A stretch of 64,000 nt of DNA from Bacteroidota bacterium (GTDB lineage Bacteria > Bacteroidota > Bacteroidia > Chitinophagales > Saprospiraceae): the NCBI GenBank assembly GCA_024743405.1, contig JANSWP010000025.1, positions 1 to 64,000 of the forward strand, given 5' to 3'. The position numbers and the translations under genes are program-made. How positions within the stretch are numbered: position 1 is the first letter of the stretch; each line of letters starts with the position of its first letter. Of the stretch, positions 18,739 through 27,993 are shown in pieces. The notes beneath the pieces were generated by a model. That model was not told the origin of the DNA. It saw nothing but the letters and a program-made list of their open reading frames with translations, and did not search any database.

Positions 18739-19872
18739 ATGAAATCAAAAATTCTATCTAACCTTATTATCGGGGCTGGACCTGCGGGATTAGCGACTGC
18801 AGGAAGGCTTCGAAAAATGAATATTCCGTTTGAAATTTTAGAGCAATCTGATAAAATTGCAAATGCTTGGCACCATCATTATGATCGGCTCCATTTACAT
18901 ACTGTAAATGAGTTTTCCCATTTGCCGCATATGAATTTTCCAGAAGGGTTTCCTATATATGTCCCCAAACGTGAATTGGTTAAGTATTATGAGTATTATG
19001 CTACTCATTATGAGATAAAACCGCACTTTAACCAAACTGTGAATTCGATAAAAAAGAGTGGTGATAATTGGAAGGTACAGACATCTTCTGGGCAAACATT
19101 TTTAGCCGAGAATGTTATTATCGCTACCGGCAAAAATAGAGTTGAAAATAAGCCAAAATGGAAAGGGCAAGATCAGTTTAGAGGGGATTTGGTGCATAGC
19201 CGAAATTATAAGAATCCCAAGCCTTTTCTAGGACAAAAAGTGCTGGTAGTAGGGATGGGAAATACAGGAGCTGAAATTGCTCTAGACTTGAGTGAGTTCA
19301 ATGTGGAAACCTATATTTCTGTAAGGAGTCCCGTATCTATCGTTCCAAGAGATGTCAACGGTCGTCCCGTTCAAATTACAGCCAAAAAAATGGCAAAATT
19401 GCCATTTGGATTAGGAGATTGGTTGGGTATTCAAATTCGACGTTTCTTGATTGGTGATCTGACCAAATACGGGTTGAAAACGGACCCCACTCCGCCGGCT
19501 GTCCTTTTGAGAGAAACAGGAAAGACTTCCGTCATAGATATAGGAACGGTCGCTGCAATTAAAGCGGGAAAAATAAAAGTTTTACCAGATATTGAAGGTT
19601 TTTATGGATCTGGAATTCAATTCAAAAACGGAGAAAAAATTGATTTTGATACTGTTATTTTGGCAACGGGATACCACGCTCAAGTGGAGGATTTTGTAGA
19701 GAATGTATCAGGACTTTTTGATAAAAATAACCTGCCGAAATTTCCTATTGGACAAGGTGCACAAAAGGGACTTTTCTTTGTCGGCTTTGATAATTATAAA
19801 TTGGGAGGCATTTTGGGAACAATTTATGACGATTCAGAAACCGTGGCGGAGGCTATTCAAAAAAATCAATAA
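18739..19872 (+). CDS. FMO-like flavin-dependent monooxygenase
   Basis: A 377-residue class B flavoprotein. FAD site GAGPAGLATAG (near residue 11) and NADPH site VVGMGNTGAEIALDL (near residue 173) are both present. FRGDLVHSRNY between them fits the FMO fingerprint FxGxxxHxxx(Y/F). ILATGYH near residue 310 is the usual downstream family motif. Such enzymes oxygenate nitrogen or sulfur of small molecules, or act as YUCCA-like or CzcO-like proteins. The substrate cannot be read from the sequence. A small membrane protein gene follows after 9 bp, then an AlkD-like gene, so all three are probably co-transcribed. Confidence 0.87.
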   Translation: MKSKILSNLIIGAGPAGLATAGRLRKMNIPFEILEQSDKIANAWHHHYDRLHLHTVNEFSHLPHMNFPEGFPIYVPKRELVKYYEYYATHYEIKPHFNQTVNSIKKSGDNWKVQTSSGQTFLAENVIIATGKNRVENKPKWKGQDQFRGDLVHSRNYKNPKPFLGQKVLVVGMGNTGAEIALDLSEFNVETYISVRSPVSIVPRDVNGRPVQITAKKMAKLPFGLGDWLGIQIRRFLIGDLTKYGLKTDPTPPAVLLRETGKTSVIDIGTVAAIKAGKIKVLPDIEGFYGSGIQFKNGEKIDFDTVILATGYHAQVEDFVENVSGLFDKNNLPKFPIGQGAQKGLFFVGFDNYKLGGILGTIYDDSETVAEAIQKNQ

Positions 19873-19881
19873 ATATTCATT

Positions 19882-20097
19882 ATGGGCAAAAAAAGTAAGC
19901 AATTTATCTTGGGTGTTTGTGCCATTTTGCTCTTTATTTTCGTTTTGGTTCCTGTGCTAACCAACAACGAAAAATCAGCTCAAATGCGCCAATTTATTGA
20001 AGAAAATGATATTGATGCGAATGCCTTATTTTATACCGAAAGTGAAAAAGCAGGAGAAGCGGCGTTTTATTTTATGAAAAATCCTCAGAATCAATAA
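19882..20097 (+). CDS. Small single-pass membrane protein
   Basis: This 71-residue protein has a basic start (MGKKSKQ), one membrane helix at about 8-27 (FILGVCAILLFIFVLVPVL) and a polar, acidic tail (EENDIDANALFYTESEKAGEAAFYFMKN). No motif identifies it. It is real by context: 9 bp after the flavoprotein gene, and its stop codon overlaps the start of the next gene by one base (TAATG). Its function is unknown. It may be a membrane tether or assembly partner for one of its neighbours, which is inference. Confidence 0.7.
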   Translation: MGKKSKQFILGVCAILLFIFVLVPVLTNNEKSAQMRQFIEENDIDANALFYTESEKAGEAAFYFMKNPQNQ

Positions 20098-21188
20098 TGA
20101 TGGCAGAACCACTCAAAAACCTATATAATGAGACCTTTTTTAAGGATTTATCTCGAAAACTAAAAACTGAAATACCGGACTTTAATGAGGTCGATTTTCA
20201 ACAAAAAATATTTGATTCTGAATGGGAAAATCGGGAGTTGAAGAACCGAATGCGGCATATCGTTTTGACTTTAAATGACACGATTGACCTTTCTTATAAT
20301 GAGGCAATTGAATTATTTAAAAAGATGATATATGGCGGTAATGGATTGGGCTTAGAGTACATGTTATTTTCTGATTTTGTAGAGGTTTTCGGCTTAAATA
20401 ATTTAGCCTCTTCTTTAGATGCGCTAGAGTTTTTTACGGAGTGGGCTAGTGCGGAGTTTGCGATTCGACCTTTTATTAAAAATTATGAAACCGAGACCAT
20501 GAATCAGATGAATGAATGGTCGAAACATGAAAATCATCACCTTAGAAGGTTGGCAAGTGAAGGGTGTCGTCCTCGATTACCTTGGGCAATGGCCTTACCA
20601 AAATATAAGAAGGATCCTTCTCCTATTTTGCCAATTTTAGAGCGCCTAAAAAATGATGAATCTGAGTATGTACGCCGAAGTGTAGCGAATAACTTAAACG
20701 ATATCTCGAAAGACAATCCTAAATTGGTTTTGAATATTGCAAAAAAATGGTTGGGGAAAACGCCTGAAACAGATTGGGTAGTTAAACATGGTTTACGTAC
20801 CCTTTTAAAACAAGGTGAAACGGAAGCATTGGTTCTTTTCGGATTTGATAACCCTGAAAATATCAAAATTAGAAATTTAAATATTTCCCCAAATCCAGTT
20901 GAAATTGGGGATAATCTATTTTTCAATTTTGACATAGAAAATAGTACTAGTTCAGTGGTGAAATTGAGATTGGAATATGCCATTGATTATGTGAAAAAAA
21001 CAGGAAAGACGTCTCGAAAAATATTCAAAATCACTGAAAACAAATACCCCATAGGTATTACTAAAATACAGCGTAAGCAATCCTTTAAAAATTTTTCTAC
21101 CCGAAAACATTATGCAGGGGCTCATCACCTAACGATTGTCATCAATGGCATAGGAAAGAGTGGGGGAGATTTTGAAGTGATTGGGTAG
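20097..21188 (+). CDS. AlkD-like HEAT-repeat DNA alkylation repair protein
   Basis: The 363 residues are mostly paired helices typical of HEAT/AlkD proteins. Characteristic stretches are FIKNYETETMNQMNEWSK, RRLASEGCRPRLPWA and SEYVRRSVANNLNDISKDNP. The type resembles the bacterial DNA alkylation repair family with a C-terminal extension. After about residue 265 the sequence becomes beta-rich (NISPNPVEIGDNLFFNFDI), an Ig-like tail. AlkD enzymes remove N3- and N7-alkylated bases; activity here is inferred. It overlaps the upstream small membrane protein gene by one base, and its end is 3 bp from the convergent gene at 21192. Confidence 0.75.
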   Translation: MMAEPLKNLYNETFFKDLSRKLKTEIPDFNEVDFQQKIFDSEWENRELKNRMRHIVLTLNDTIDLSYNEAIELFKKMIYGGNGLGLEYMLFSDFVEVFGLNNLASSLDALEFFTEWASAEFAIRPFIKNYETETMNQMNEWSKHENHHLRRLASEGCRPRLPWAMALPKYKKDPSPILPILERLKNDESEYVRRSVANNLNDISKDNPKLVLNIAKKWLGKTPETDWVVKHGLRTLLKQGETEALVLFGFDNPENIKIRNLNISPNPVEIGDNLFFNFDIENSTSSVVKLRLEYAIDYVKKTGKTSRKIFKITENKYPIGITKIQRKQSFKNFSTRKHYAGAHHLTIVINGIGKSGGDFEVIG

Positions 21189-21191
21189 CAT

Positions 21192-22703
21192 TTAATAAGA
21201 CCTTTTGTCTAATAAATCTAGTACGAAAGTCCATATATGTTGATAAGGTAATATCTCTAAGTCATGATTTTGATTAGATATTTCTATTGGCACCAACCTT
21301 AACTGGCTAGACCATTTTTCCGTTTTTTGGATGACCAGGTTTTTATTAAAGTAGGCCTTTGGAATTTCAATTAACATCTTGATAAACACATAACTTCTAT
21401 AATTCTCTTCTTTACATAAATAGCGCTGTTGATATTTTGAAAGCGCTTCGATTCGATCAATTAAATGGTCGTATTTACGTTGTTGTAACTGAAATAACGT
21501 TTGCAAGATTAAAATAGGAACATTTAAACCTCGTTTGTCTTTTGAAAAAATGGGGACTTCATTCATAAATCGGCTAATCTTAAATACTTTATTTGATACC
21601 GAGTCTATTTTTATTTTTTCCATGGCAATAAGAAGATTAAGCCATGCCTCATATATTTTCCAAGGTTCCCCAACTGAGGGAGGAAGCTTATAAAAAGCAG
21701 TTGAAGAGCTTACTTTTTTGAATGTTTGCCAAGCTAATTGGTATTCCTGAGTATGGAGACAAAGAGAAAGGTACATTTCATTGCTTTTGAACCAATTGAA
21801 AGTACCCTCTTCCAGCAGGGTAAAACAGAAATCAATAGACTTCTTCCCCTCTTGGTATTTTTGAAGTTGAATGCAACAAGCAATTTTTTGAAAATGTATG
21901 GCAGAAAGTGCAGTAATATTGGTACTTTCTTTTCCTTCCAAATTTTTTAAATACGAATTACAAAGTTCAATTGTCTTCACATAGTCATTGGTGATCATGT
22001 GATGATATATTTCCATAATCCCCATCATAAATATGTAATTAGAGGATAAAGTAGGCAACTCTATTTCCTTTAAAATTTTAAAATACTGACCAGTAATAAT
22101 TGCTAGTTCAGATTTTTCAGATTTGTCAATGACATATTGTGAAAGTATGTCATTGATAAAGTCTTCTGCTAAGGTTTCAGCAAAAGACAATTGAGCGTAA
22201 TTCCTAGTGAGTTTGGAATAATAAGTATATTTTTTTCGATCTCCTTCAATATTTGCATAGTGTCGGCTCAATAATTTTGTCAATTCTGAGGTGAGTCTTG
22301 TAAATTCAAATTTGATGGTTGTCTTTATTAATTTCTCAGCCATTTTAACAGCTGTCACCCTTGCACCCCTATTGACTAATGTAAGAATGGCTAGCATTTC
22401 TTTATAGCAAATAAAATAAGCTCGCCTTTTATCTGAAAATTTATTCTTCTTGGTATCGATAAAAAACAGGGTATCAATCAACCTGTTTTTTAAGGTATGT
22501 TTTAGCTTATAATAAGCACTTTTCCCTGCCTCTTTTTTGTAGATCATATGAATGGCCTCCTCGTCTGTATTAATCTTGCCTTGCCTTATCCCATTATAAA
22601 GTTTCATTAATTTCGTGTCCTTTTCAGATTGGTTTCCGATGACACTGATAGACTTCACTTTATTGAGTGTGACAATATCTACGAGTTCCTTTAAGTCGTA
22701 CAT
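21192..22703 (-). CDS. Helical repeat protein of unknown function
   Basis: A 503-residue soluble protein with no signal peptide and no membrane helix. It is almost entirely alpha-helical. The first 110 residues have a basic, DNA- or partner-binding look (AYYKLKHTLKNRLIDTLF). The rest has TPR-like helix pairs, such as IHFQKIACCIQLQKYQEGKK and MYLSLCLHTQEYQLAWQTFK. I do not recognise a named family. The gene ends 3 bp from the convergent AlkD-like gene. Its upstream spacer holds a core-less remnant of the A-type element. A scaffold or regulatory role would fit but is not shown. Confidence 0.7.
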   Translation of the reverse strand: MYDLKELVDIVTLNKVKSISVIGNQSEKDTKLMKLYNGIRQGKINTDEEAIHMIYKKEAGKSAYYKLKHTLKNRLIDTLFFIDTKKNKFSDKRRAYFICYKEMLAILTLVNRGARVTAVKMAEKLIKTTIKFEFTRLTSELTKLLSRHYANIEGDRKKYTYYSKLTRNYAQLSFAETLAEDFINDILSQYVIDKSEKSELAIITGQYFKILKEIELPTLSSNYIFMMGIMEIYHHMITNDYVKTIELCNSYLKNLEGKESTNITALSAIHFQKIACCIQLQKYQEGKKSIDFCFTLLEEGTFNWFKSNEMYLSLCLHTQEYQLAWQTFKKVSSSTAFYKLPPSVGEPWKIYEAWLNLLIAMEKIKIDSVSNKVFKISRFMNEVPIFSKDKRGLNVPILILQTLFQLQQRKYDHLIDRIEALSKYQQRYLCKEENYRSYVFIKMLIEIPKAYFNKNLVIQKTEKWSSQLRLVPIEISNQNHDLEILPYQHIWTFVLDLLDKRSY

Positions 22704-22719
22704 GAAATTAGTTTTGTCA

Positions 22720-22781
22720 TTAGAGCGTAGGAAAAATTAACTCCTAAAATTGGGGTAGGTTATTTATTTCCTTCTCCCTTA
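22720..22781. repeat. Core-less A-type remnant
   Basis: TTAGAGCGTAGGAAAAATTAA at the left and GGTAGGTTATTTATTTCCTTCTCCCTTA at the right are the two ends of an A-type element, joined with almost nothing between. It looks like an internal deletion derivative or the product of recombination between ends. It sits 17 bp upstream of the gene that starts at 22703. Confidence 0.5.
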
Positions 22782-23194
22782 TCTAAATCTTCTTTTCTCA
22801 AAGACCTCCACATCGACCAAGCTCACCTTCTGATGGTTAGAAGTTCCTTATTTATTCGTTGGTACCCTTACTAATCAAATGGTAACTATCTTTTAAATAA
22901 ATGCTCTATTGACTATTGTTTTTAGGAGAGAGATGAGGTAAAATCAACTGTTTTATTCAAAATTCAGGATAGATTTAATGATCGTATTTGTATTGTTTTT
23001 GATTTGGGTGAGAAAATAAAATTGAATCTATTTATTCGCTTTTTTTGAAAAAAAAATGGTAAGAATTATCAGATAGGAATTAGTTTTAAAGTGTTGATTT
23101 ATAAGGTTTTCTGGGCTTTTTTTGAGGTGGAAAGAATAGTGTTGAAGGAGAAAAATCAGGAAGAACTGTCCGTGTAGAATCTTCCTATCTCGCT
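22782..23194. other. Spacer without recognisable features
   Basis: AT-rich sequence between the remnant element and the promoter-like box at 23195. I see no credible reading frame, hairpin or repeat in it on either strand. Confidence 0.4.
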
Positions 23195-23202
23195 TAACTT
23201 TG
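23195..23202 (+). promoter_or_regulatory. Possible -7 box (TAACTTTG)
   Basis: TAACTTTG matches the Bacteroidota -7 consensus TAnnTTTG. No TTG lies at the expected distance upstream, so only half of the promoter is present. A start about 6 bp later would give a leader of roughly 32 nt to the small frame at 23240. Confidence 0.35.
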
Positions 23203-23239
23203 CAATGTCATTTGATCAAAAAAATAAAAATCGAATATT

Positions 23240-23371
23240 ATGATCACTAACCAACACGCTCTAGTTTATCAGAATTTGTCTAATTCCTTTTGGAAAATTA
23301 TTTGGTTGCTAATGAATCTATCGAAAAAGAAAGGCTCAGACATTATCATCCATGAAGTAGGAAATGAATAA
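23240..23371 (+). CDS. Possible 43-residue small protein
   Basis: An ATG preceded by an A-rich leader (AAAAATAAAAATCGAATATT), typical of translated Bacteroidota genes, opens a 43-codon frame ending HEVGNE. The peptide has a short hydrophobic middle (FWKIIWLLMN) and basic residues after it. A -7-like box lies 38 bp upstream. There is no homology that I recognise. It could equally be a chance frame in a 980-bp spacer. Confidence 0.3.
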   Translation: MITNQHALVYQNLSNSFWKIIWLLMNLSKKKGSDIIIHEVGNE

Positions 23372-23405
23372 CTTTTTAGTTGCATGTCGTAGTTGTCGAA
23401 GTTTC

Positions 23406-23478
23406 GTACCGGTGTGGCTATCCAATATTAAAGGGAAAAATTTTAAGAAGACACGCGCTCTCGGAGTTACATCGGTAC
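23406..23478 (+). other. Long-range inverted repeat in spacer
   Basis: GTACCGGTGT at 23406-23415 pairs with ACATCGGTAC at 23469-23478 with one mismatch, enclosing about 53 nt. A T-rich stretch (TTTTTATTTTC) follows. It could end a short transcript from the small frame upstream or be part of an RNA structure. The loop is unusually large for a terminator. Confidence 0.3.
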
Positions 23479-23622
23479 TTTTTATTTTCTTTAAAATTGA
23501 ATAAGAGATGCTGAAAAATTAACTTTTTAGCCAAAGGATAACAATTTAAATCCGGCGTTTTTTTGAAAAAATAACCCCAAAAAAATGTTCCGTACACCTT
23601 TATTTTAAACTTTTTGGTCGTT

Positions 23623-23670
23623 AGGCTCCTCTAGGAACGCGTTCCCTAGCTGGTGCGCCTAATGACCAAT
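23623..23670 (+). promoter_or_regulatory. Strong nested hairpin in the leader of the T9SS gene
   Basis: GGTCGTTAGGC and GCCTAATGACC form an outer stem. Inside it CTAGGAACGCGTTCCCTAG is nearly self-complementary. The structure ends 18 bp before the ATG at 23688. It is likely transcribed as part of the leader and could affect translation or termination. Confidence 0.5.
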
Positions 23671-23687
23671 TTAAAGACACGCTTATC

Positions 23688-26063
23688 ATGAAAAAAATGA
23701 CTATCCTAATTTGGGTTTCCATTTTTCTGTGTCCAATGATTAGTTTTGGACAGGTTGACCCAACAAATTTAGAACCTTCAGGTCCTGAACTCCAGCAACC
23801 TTGTTATAAAGTTGAATGGGATTTAGGCTCTGACAATTACCTTAACAAAGATTGTCCGACAGGAAGTTACACCGTAAAAATTTCTGAAAGACCTGGATGT
23901 AATTCAGGAGAAAGTATCTTTTGTGATAGAAAAGTTCAATTATTCTTCAAAAAGCAAAAAATTGCAACTATTTCTAATCCAGATTTTCCTATCACTATCT
24001 CTAAGGATTTTGCAGACTTAGATTTGAGTCAAATCAATACCCCCGAAGATGTTGCCTTTCAGGTGAAAATAATACTTAGTTGCAATTTTGATGATCCACC
24101 ACATCCTAATGGTTTTTTCGAAACAGAGATTTTTTCAGAAGAACAGATTGTGCAGGTAAGATCGATTGGTCAACAATATAAAATCAGCAAATTTACCAAT
24201 GAGATATCGGTAAATGGGATATTTTGTAATTGGGTGGATGTGGATGAAATTAGGATGTGCTGTAATACTAATAATTCCTTTTCGATGAATTACAATTATA
24301 GTATTTCAGAATCAAGTGTATTAGAAAATGTTCTAGAATTAAAAATCGGTTTTTCGGGTAAAAAAGATGTTTCAGGAATAACGGTACAGGGTTCTGCAAC
24401 GGAAAAATATACAGTGAAAAATTCAACATTAACTTCTGAAAAAAATGTTTTTAATCAATCTTTTTCCCTCAAAGCAGAGGATGGCGTTTGTAAAACCCCA
24501 GGATTTAATATTAATGAGAATATTTGGGTCGAAGAGACTTATGAAATTATTGATTGCGCAGATACGCCCAATAAACTGATAAGTAGTGAAGAATATAAGG
24601 TGCCCGTAAATATCGAAATGGTAGAATGTATAAAATCTCCAAGAGGTGGATGTCCAGATGCTGAGATAATTATTGACTCTGGTTCGAATGGAAATAATTT
24701 AATGATCGCTTGTTCTGGGTATATTCATGCTACAGTTTCCCCTGCAAGCTTAGAAAATCTATTTTTTGTTTGGGAAGGTCCAGACGGATTCATTTCTTAT
24801 GACCAAAGTTTGGAGGATGTGCCTTTTGGTCAATATAAGCTTACAGTGTCAGATGAATGTTGCAATAAATACCAGGAAACGGTGTATTTATGCAATGGAA
24901 CAGAGGCAGGTCCTTGGATAAAAAATAAGGAAACTGGACAATATTGTAGAGAGGTAAAATGCTTTGCTGATGATCCGGGAATTATTGGTAATGCTTGCGA
25001 CGATGTCCTTTATACAGAATGTGTAGATCCAGAATATGGAGAAGATTGGAATTATAATGAAGCACTCCAAAAGTGTGAAAAAGAGGTTTACATCAATGAG
25101 GAAATCATTGATTACCTCATCAAAGACCCCGTCATTATTGACTCTTATGAGGATGGGCTTTGTATAAGGTCTTATTTTTGTGAAAGTCCAAATACCAATA
25201 GTGCTTTATATGAAGAGCAAGAGCTTCCTGAATTTGATGACGAGATCATCTTTGAAAATGAAACCTGCTATAGAGAGGTTATCTGTTTTGGGGAAAATGT
25301 GGAAGATGTTCTTGATGAAGAAGAAGCTGAACTAGGCAATGATGTACAATTTGATGAATGGGAACAAGTTTGCTTCAGAGAATATATTTGCTTTGGCGAA
25401 GTAGTAGAGGAGGAGCGGTTTGAGTTTGAACCTGAAATTAATTGGGAGTTTAATATTTTGGATTTTGAATGTGAAGCGGACGAAGTTGAATGTGATGGTA
25501 CCGAAATATCAATATCTAAAATAACGAAAGACCCTGAGGGCATCGATTGGATATTTAATACCAGTGACCTAGTCTGTGATGGTGAAGTATATTGTGACTT
25601 TGGCGAATTATGTTGTGAAATCAGTATCATTCCAGAATGGGAATCAGAGGGTGAAGATCCTAAATGTCCAACAGGAACAAGTATTTGGTATCCAATATGT
25701 AAAGATGAAAAAATGGACTTTTACTTGTGTTCCATTAATAAACCAGGGCTAATGATCGCTGATGATAGAAGTTTTAAATTTGAAGGAGAACCTGTTGACT
25801 TTCCTAAATTCAAAAGCTATCCACATCCATTCTCTGACGTTTTAAAGGTCGAATATTCCTCAGATGAGGAGACAGATGCAATTTTATCATTGGTGAATAC
25901 CTCTGGAATGGTGGTTGACCGACAAGAAATTAGACTAAATAAAGGGTTTAATTTGATCAAATTAACCCAATTTAATGATGCTGTTTCAGGTGTTTTTATG
26001 CTAAAATTAGAAAAACCAACAGGTGCATTATTGGCTAAAGGCACCGCCGTTCGAATTAAATAA
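23688..26063 (+). CDS. T9SS-exported protein with acidic Cys-rich repeats
   Basis: A signal peptide (ISFGQ, residue 22) is followed by beta-rich sequence to about residue 400. A segment at about 440-660 is then strongly acidic, with Cys-containing repeats around CYREVICFGE, CFREYICFGE and CIRSYFCES. The last 85 residues are a T9SS type A sorting domain (SYPHPFSDVLKVEY, then VSGVFMLKLEKPTG). The protein should be exported through the outer membrane by T9SS and anchored or released. The acidic Cys segment could bind metal or be disulfide-linked; no catalytic motif is seen. Two paralogous lipoprotein genes follow in the same direction. Confidence 0.82.
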   Translation: MKKMTILIWVSIFLCPMISFGQVDPTNLEPSGPELQQPCYKVEWDLGSDNYLNKDCPTGSYTVKISERPGCNSGESIFCDRKVQLFFKKQKIATISNPDFPITISKDFADLDLSQINTPEDVAFQVKIILSCNFDDPPHPNGFFETEIFSEEQIVQVRSIGQQYKISKFTNEISVNGIFCNWVDVDEIRMCCNTNNSFSMNYNYSISESSVLENVLELKIGFSGKKDVSGITVQGSATEKYTVKNSTLTSEKNVFNQSFSLKAEDGVCKTPGFNINENIWVEETYEIIDCADTPNKLISSEEYKVPVNIEMVECIKSPRGGCPDAEIIIDSGSNGNNLMIACSGYIHATVSPASLENLFFVWEGPDGFISYDQSLEDVPFGQYKLTVSDECCNKYQETVYLCNGTEAGPWIKNKETGQYCREVKCFADDPGIIGNACDDVLYTECVDPEYGEDWNYNEALQKCEKEVYINEEIIDYLIKDPVIIDSYEDGLCIRSYFCESPNTNSALYEEQELPEFDDEIIFENETCYREVICFGENVEDVLDEEEAELGNDVQFDEWEQVCFREYICFGEVVEEERFEFEPEINWEFNILDFECEADEVECDGTEISISKITKDPEGIDWIFNTSDLVCDGEVYCDFGELCCEISIIPEWESEGEDPKCPTGTSIWYPICKDEKMDFYLCSINKPGLMIADDRSFKFEGEPVDFPKFKSYPHPFSDVLKVEYSSDEETDAILSLVNTSGMVVDRQEIRLNKGFNLIKLTQFNDAVSGVFMLKLEKPTGALLAKGTAVRIK

Positions 26064-26210
26064 TCAATATACTTTTTAATCACGCTAGTTTACTTTTTAT
26101 CTGTTTGGAATTCAGCCTCCAATCACCGGTTCTATCATGGTAAGGCAAAAGAGCCTTCCATGATTGGAATCGGTCAGATAAAGAAAACACACACTCTAAA
26201 TTCAATTATT

Positions 26211-27839
26211 ATGAAAAAGAAAAAGAAATTATTTCATCTAATTCCGATTACCTTTTTATTACTGCTGGGACTTATGATTTTAGAATCTTGTGAAAAAGAT
26301 AAAACATCCAAAGAATTATTACAAATGAGTGAAAGCATAGAAAAAGGAAATAACAGTGCAATTGCGAGTAGTCGAAGTGAAGTATCTGAAATCACTGAAA
26401 TTACTACACCCGATGAGGCAAATGAAGCTTTAGCCATAGCATTATCCAAAGCTTTACACGATAGTGAAGCGGTTCGTCAGTTTATTGTAGACAAGTCTGA
26501 TAAAAATGAGATTAGACATCGAGAGATTTTATTGGGACTTACTCAAAACGAGGTAGTTTCAGAAGGGAAATCTTTTGAGGAGATTCTAACGGAAAATACG
26601 AGTGCCGAATTAGCCACTGCTTATTCTGAAAATTTAGTCAATACAATGTTAAGCCAAAACCCACTATTGACTATTAAAATCCCGGATAGATTTATTAATG
26701 TCGATTGGAATGTGGCAGAGATGGCTCCAACGGTTCGAGTTATATCAAGAAGTGGAGAAACGGTAGATTATTATAATGGACAGGTATTGGTAGGAAACCC
26801 TCTTTCTGAAAACCAATCCATCTTTTTTGTAAAAGTCGGATCAAGTGAGTTACACACCTTGGTTGATTTAGAAACCTTAGAGACTATAAGTGGAAACAAA
26901 TTAAGCACCTTATACAGTGAGGAGATCATTGCTTGTGAATCAGTCGTGAATACGCTGGCGGAGAAGGAAGAATATCCTTTCATGCTAGGGTACATATTGG
27001 TAAATATCATGGAGGATATTTTTGAAAAATATGAAACTTCCTGTGCCGTTGGTTCTGCGCCACCACCTCCACCACCTACTGGAGATCCTTGTGAAGAAGA
27101 TTGCTTTCGGGATTGTGGTCAAGATGGGAATTTTTGGAAAAGTATCGCCTTAAATGATTTAGCTTCTTTTGAGGTAATTGATAACCAACCATGTCCAGGT
27201 GGTGAGGACGTATTTGTGTTTAAAATCTTTTGGGCTCATGTTAAGAATGGTCAAAGCCAAAGAGCAGAAGAGTTTCCTAAAGCTGTTTATCGCAATGATT
27301 TATTAATTCCTGGTACCGTTTCTACTCAATATACCATTATTGGTTTTACTACTCAGATGTGGGGTACTGCCACTTTTCAGGTTCCTGTATGGGGGTATAT
27401 TATAACGGAAGAGCCCGCAACATTGAATCCTGTAGCTATGGATCGACATATTTTTGGAGAATCGGTATTTATAAATGAATGGACATTAGATGATCAAGGA
27501 GATTATTTTGGTTTTAATGTGGAAGAAATTGACGAGTTAAGCTGTACATATGTTGCAGGTCAATCTTCTACCTCTGATCAGGAAGTTTCAATCGGAGTGG
27601 AGGTCAATGTTTTTAAGAAAATTATTGGTATTGGCGGTACTATTGAATATGAATTTTCTCATACCAAAAAGGTGGATCAGAAGTGGACTTATAAGGCTAA
27701 TTCATCTGTAAACTGTGGGAAAAGTGGAGCAAATTATTGCGGTGTAGTACTCTCCGATCCAGGTTCGGAAACGCTTAAAGAAAAGGCTTATGATATAGGC
27801 TTGGTTACTTTAAATATGGAAGTACCGCTTTATGAATAA
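26211..27839 (+). CDS. Lipoprotein, first of a paralogous pair
   Basis: I start at 26211, where MKKKKKLFH opens an SPII signal with lipobox LILESC; the frame reaches back to 26160. The N-terminal domain (mature residues about 60-280) includes LLTIKIPDRFINVDWNV and EMAPTVRVI. A Pro run (APPPPPPTGDP) and a Cys motif (CEEDCFRDC) lead to a C-terminal domain of long amphipathic strands (SIGVEVNVFKKIIGIGGTIE). The same N-terminal blocks and Cys motif recur in the next gene, so the two are paralogues. Function unknown. The Ser/Thr-rich strand pair recalls pore-forming proteins, but this is weak. Confidence 0.75.
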   Translation: MKKKKKLFHLIPITFLLLLGLMILESCEKDKTSKELLQMSESIEKGNNSAIASSRSEVSEITEITTPDEANEALAIALSKALHDSEAVRQFIVDKSDKNEIRHREILLGLTQNEVVSEGKSFEEILTENTSAELATAYSENLVNTMLSQNPLLTIKIPDRFINVDWNVAEMAPTVRVISRSGETVDYYNGQVLVGNPLSENQSIFFVKVGSSELHTLVDLETLETISGNKLSTLYSEEIIACESVVNTLAEKEEYPFMLGYILVNIMEDIFEKYETSCAVGSAPPPPPPTGDPCEEDCFRDCGQDGNFWKSIALNDLASFEVIDNQPCPGGEDVFVFKIFWAHVKNGQSQRAEEFPKAVYRNDLLIPGTVSTQYTIIGFTTQMWGTATFQVPVWGYIITEEPATLNPVAMDRHIFGESVFINEWTLDDQGDYFGFNVEEIDELSCTYVAGQSSTSDQEVSIGVEVNVFKKIIGIGGTIEYEFSHTKKVDQKWTYKANSSVNCGKSGANYCGVVLSDPGSETLKEKAYDIGLVTLNMEVPLYE

Positions 27840-27862
27840 TTCATAATCAATAAATTCTTTTC

Positions 27863-27895
27863 GTGCTGAGGAGTTTCACATTCCTCAGCACTTTT
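27863..27895 (+). terminator. Terminator after first paralogous lipoprotein
   Basis: GTGCTGAGGA and TCCTCAGCAC form a perfect 10-bp stem with a 9-nt loop, followed by TTTT. It lies 24 bp after the stop codon at 27839, so the two lipoprotein genes may be separately transcribed. Confidence 0.75.
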
Positions 27896-27993
27896 CAATA
27901 ATCGTATTATTAAAATTTTACATTTTGGTTAGTTGTCCTTCTTCTGATATTTTTTGATTTGAAGAATATTTAACCAATCATACCTATGCAATT

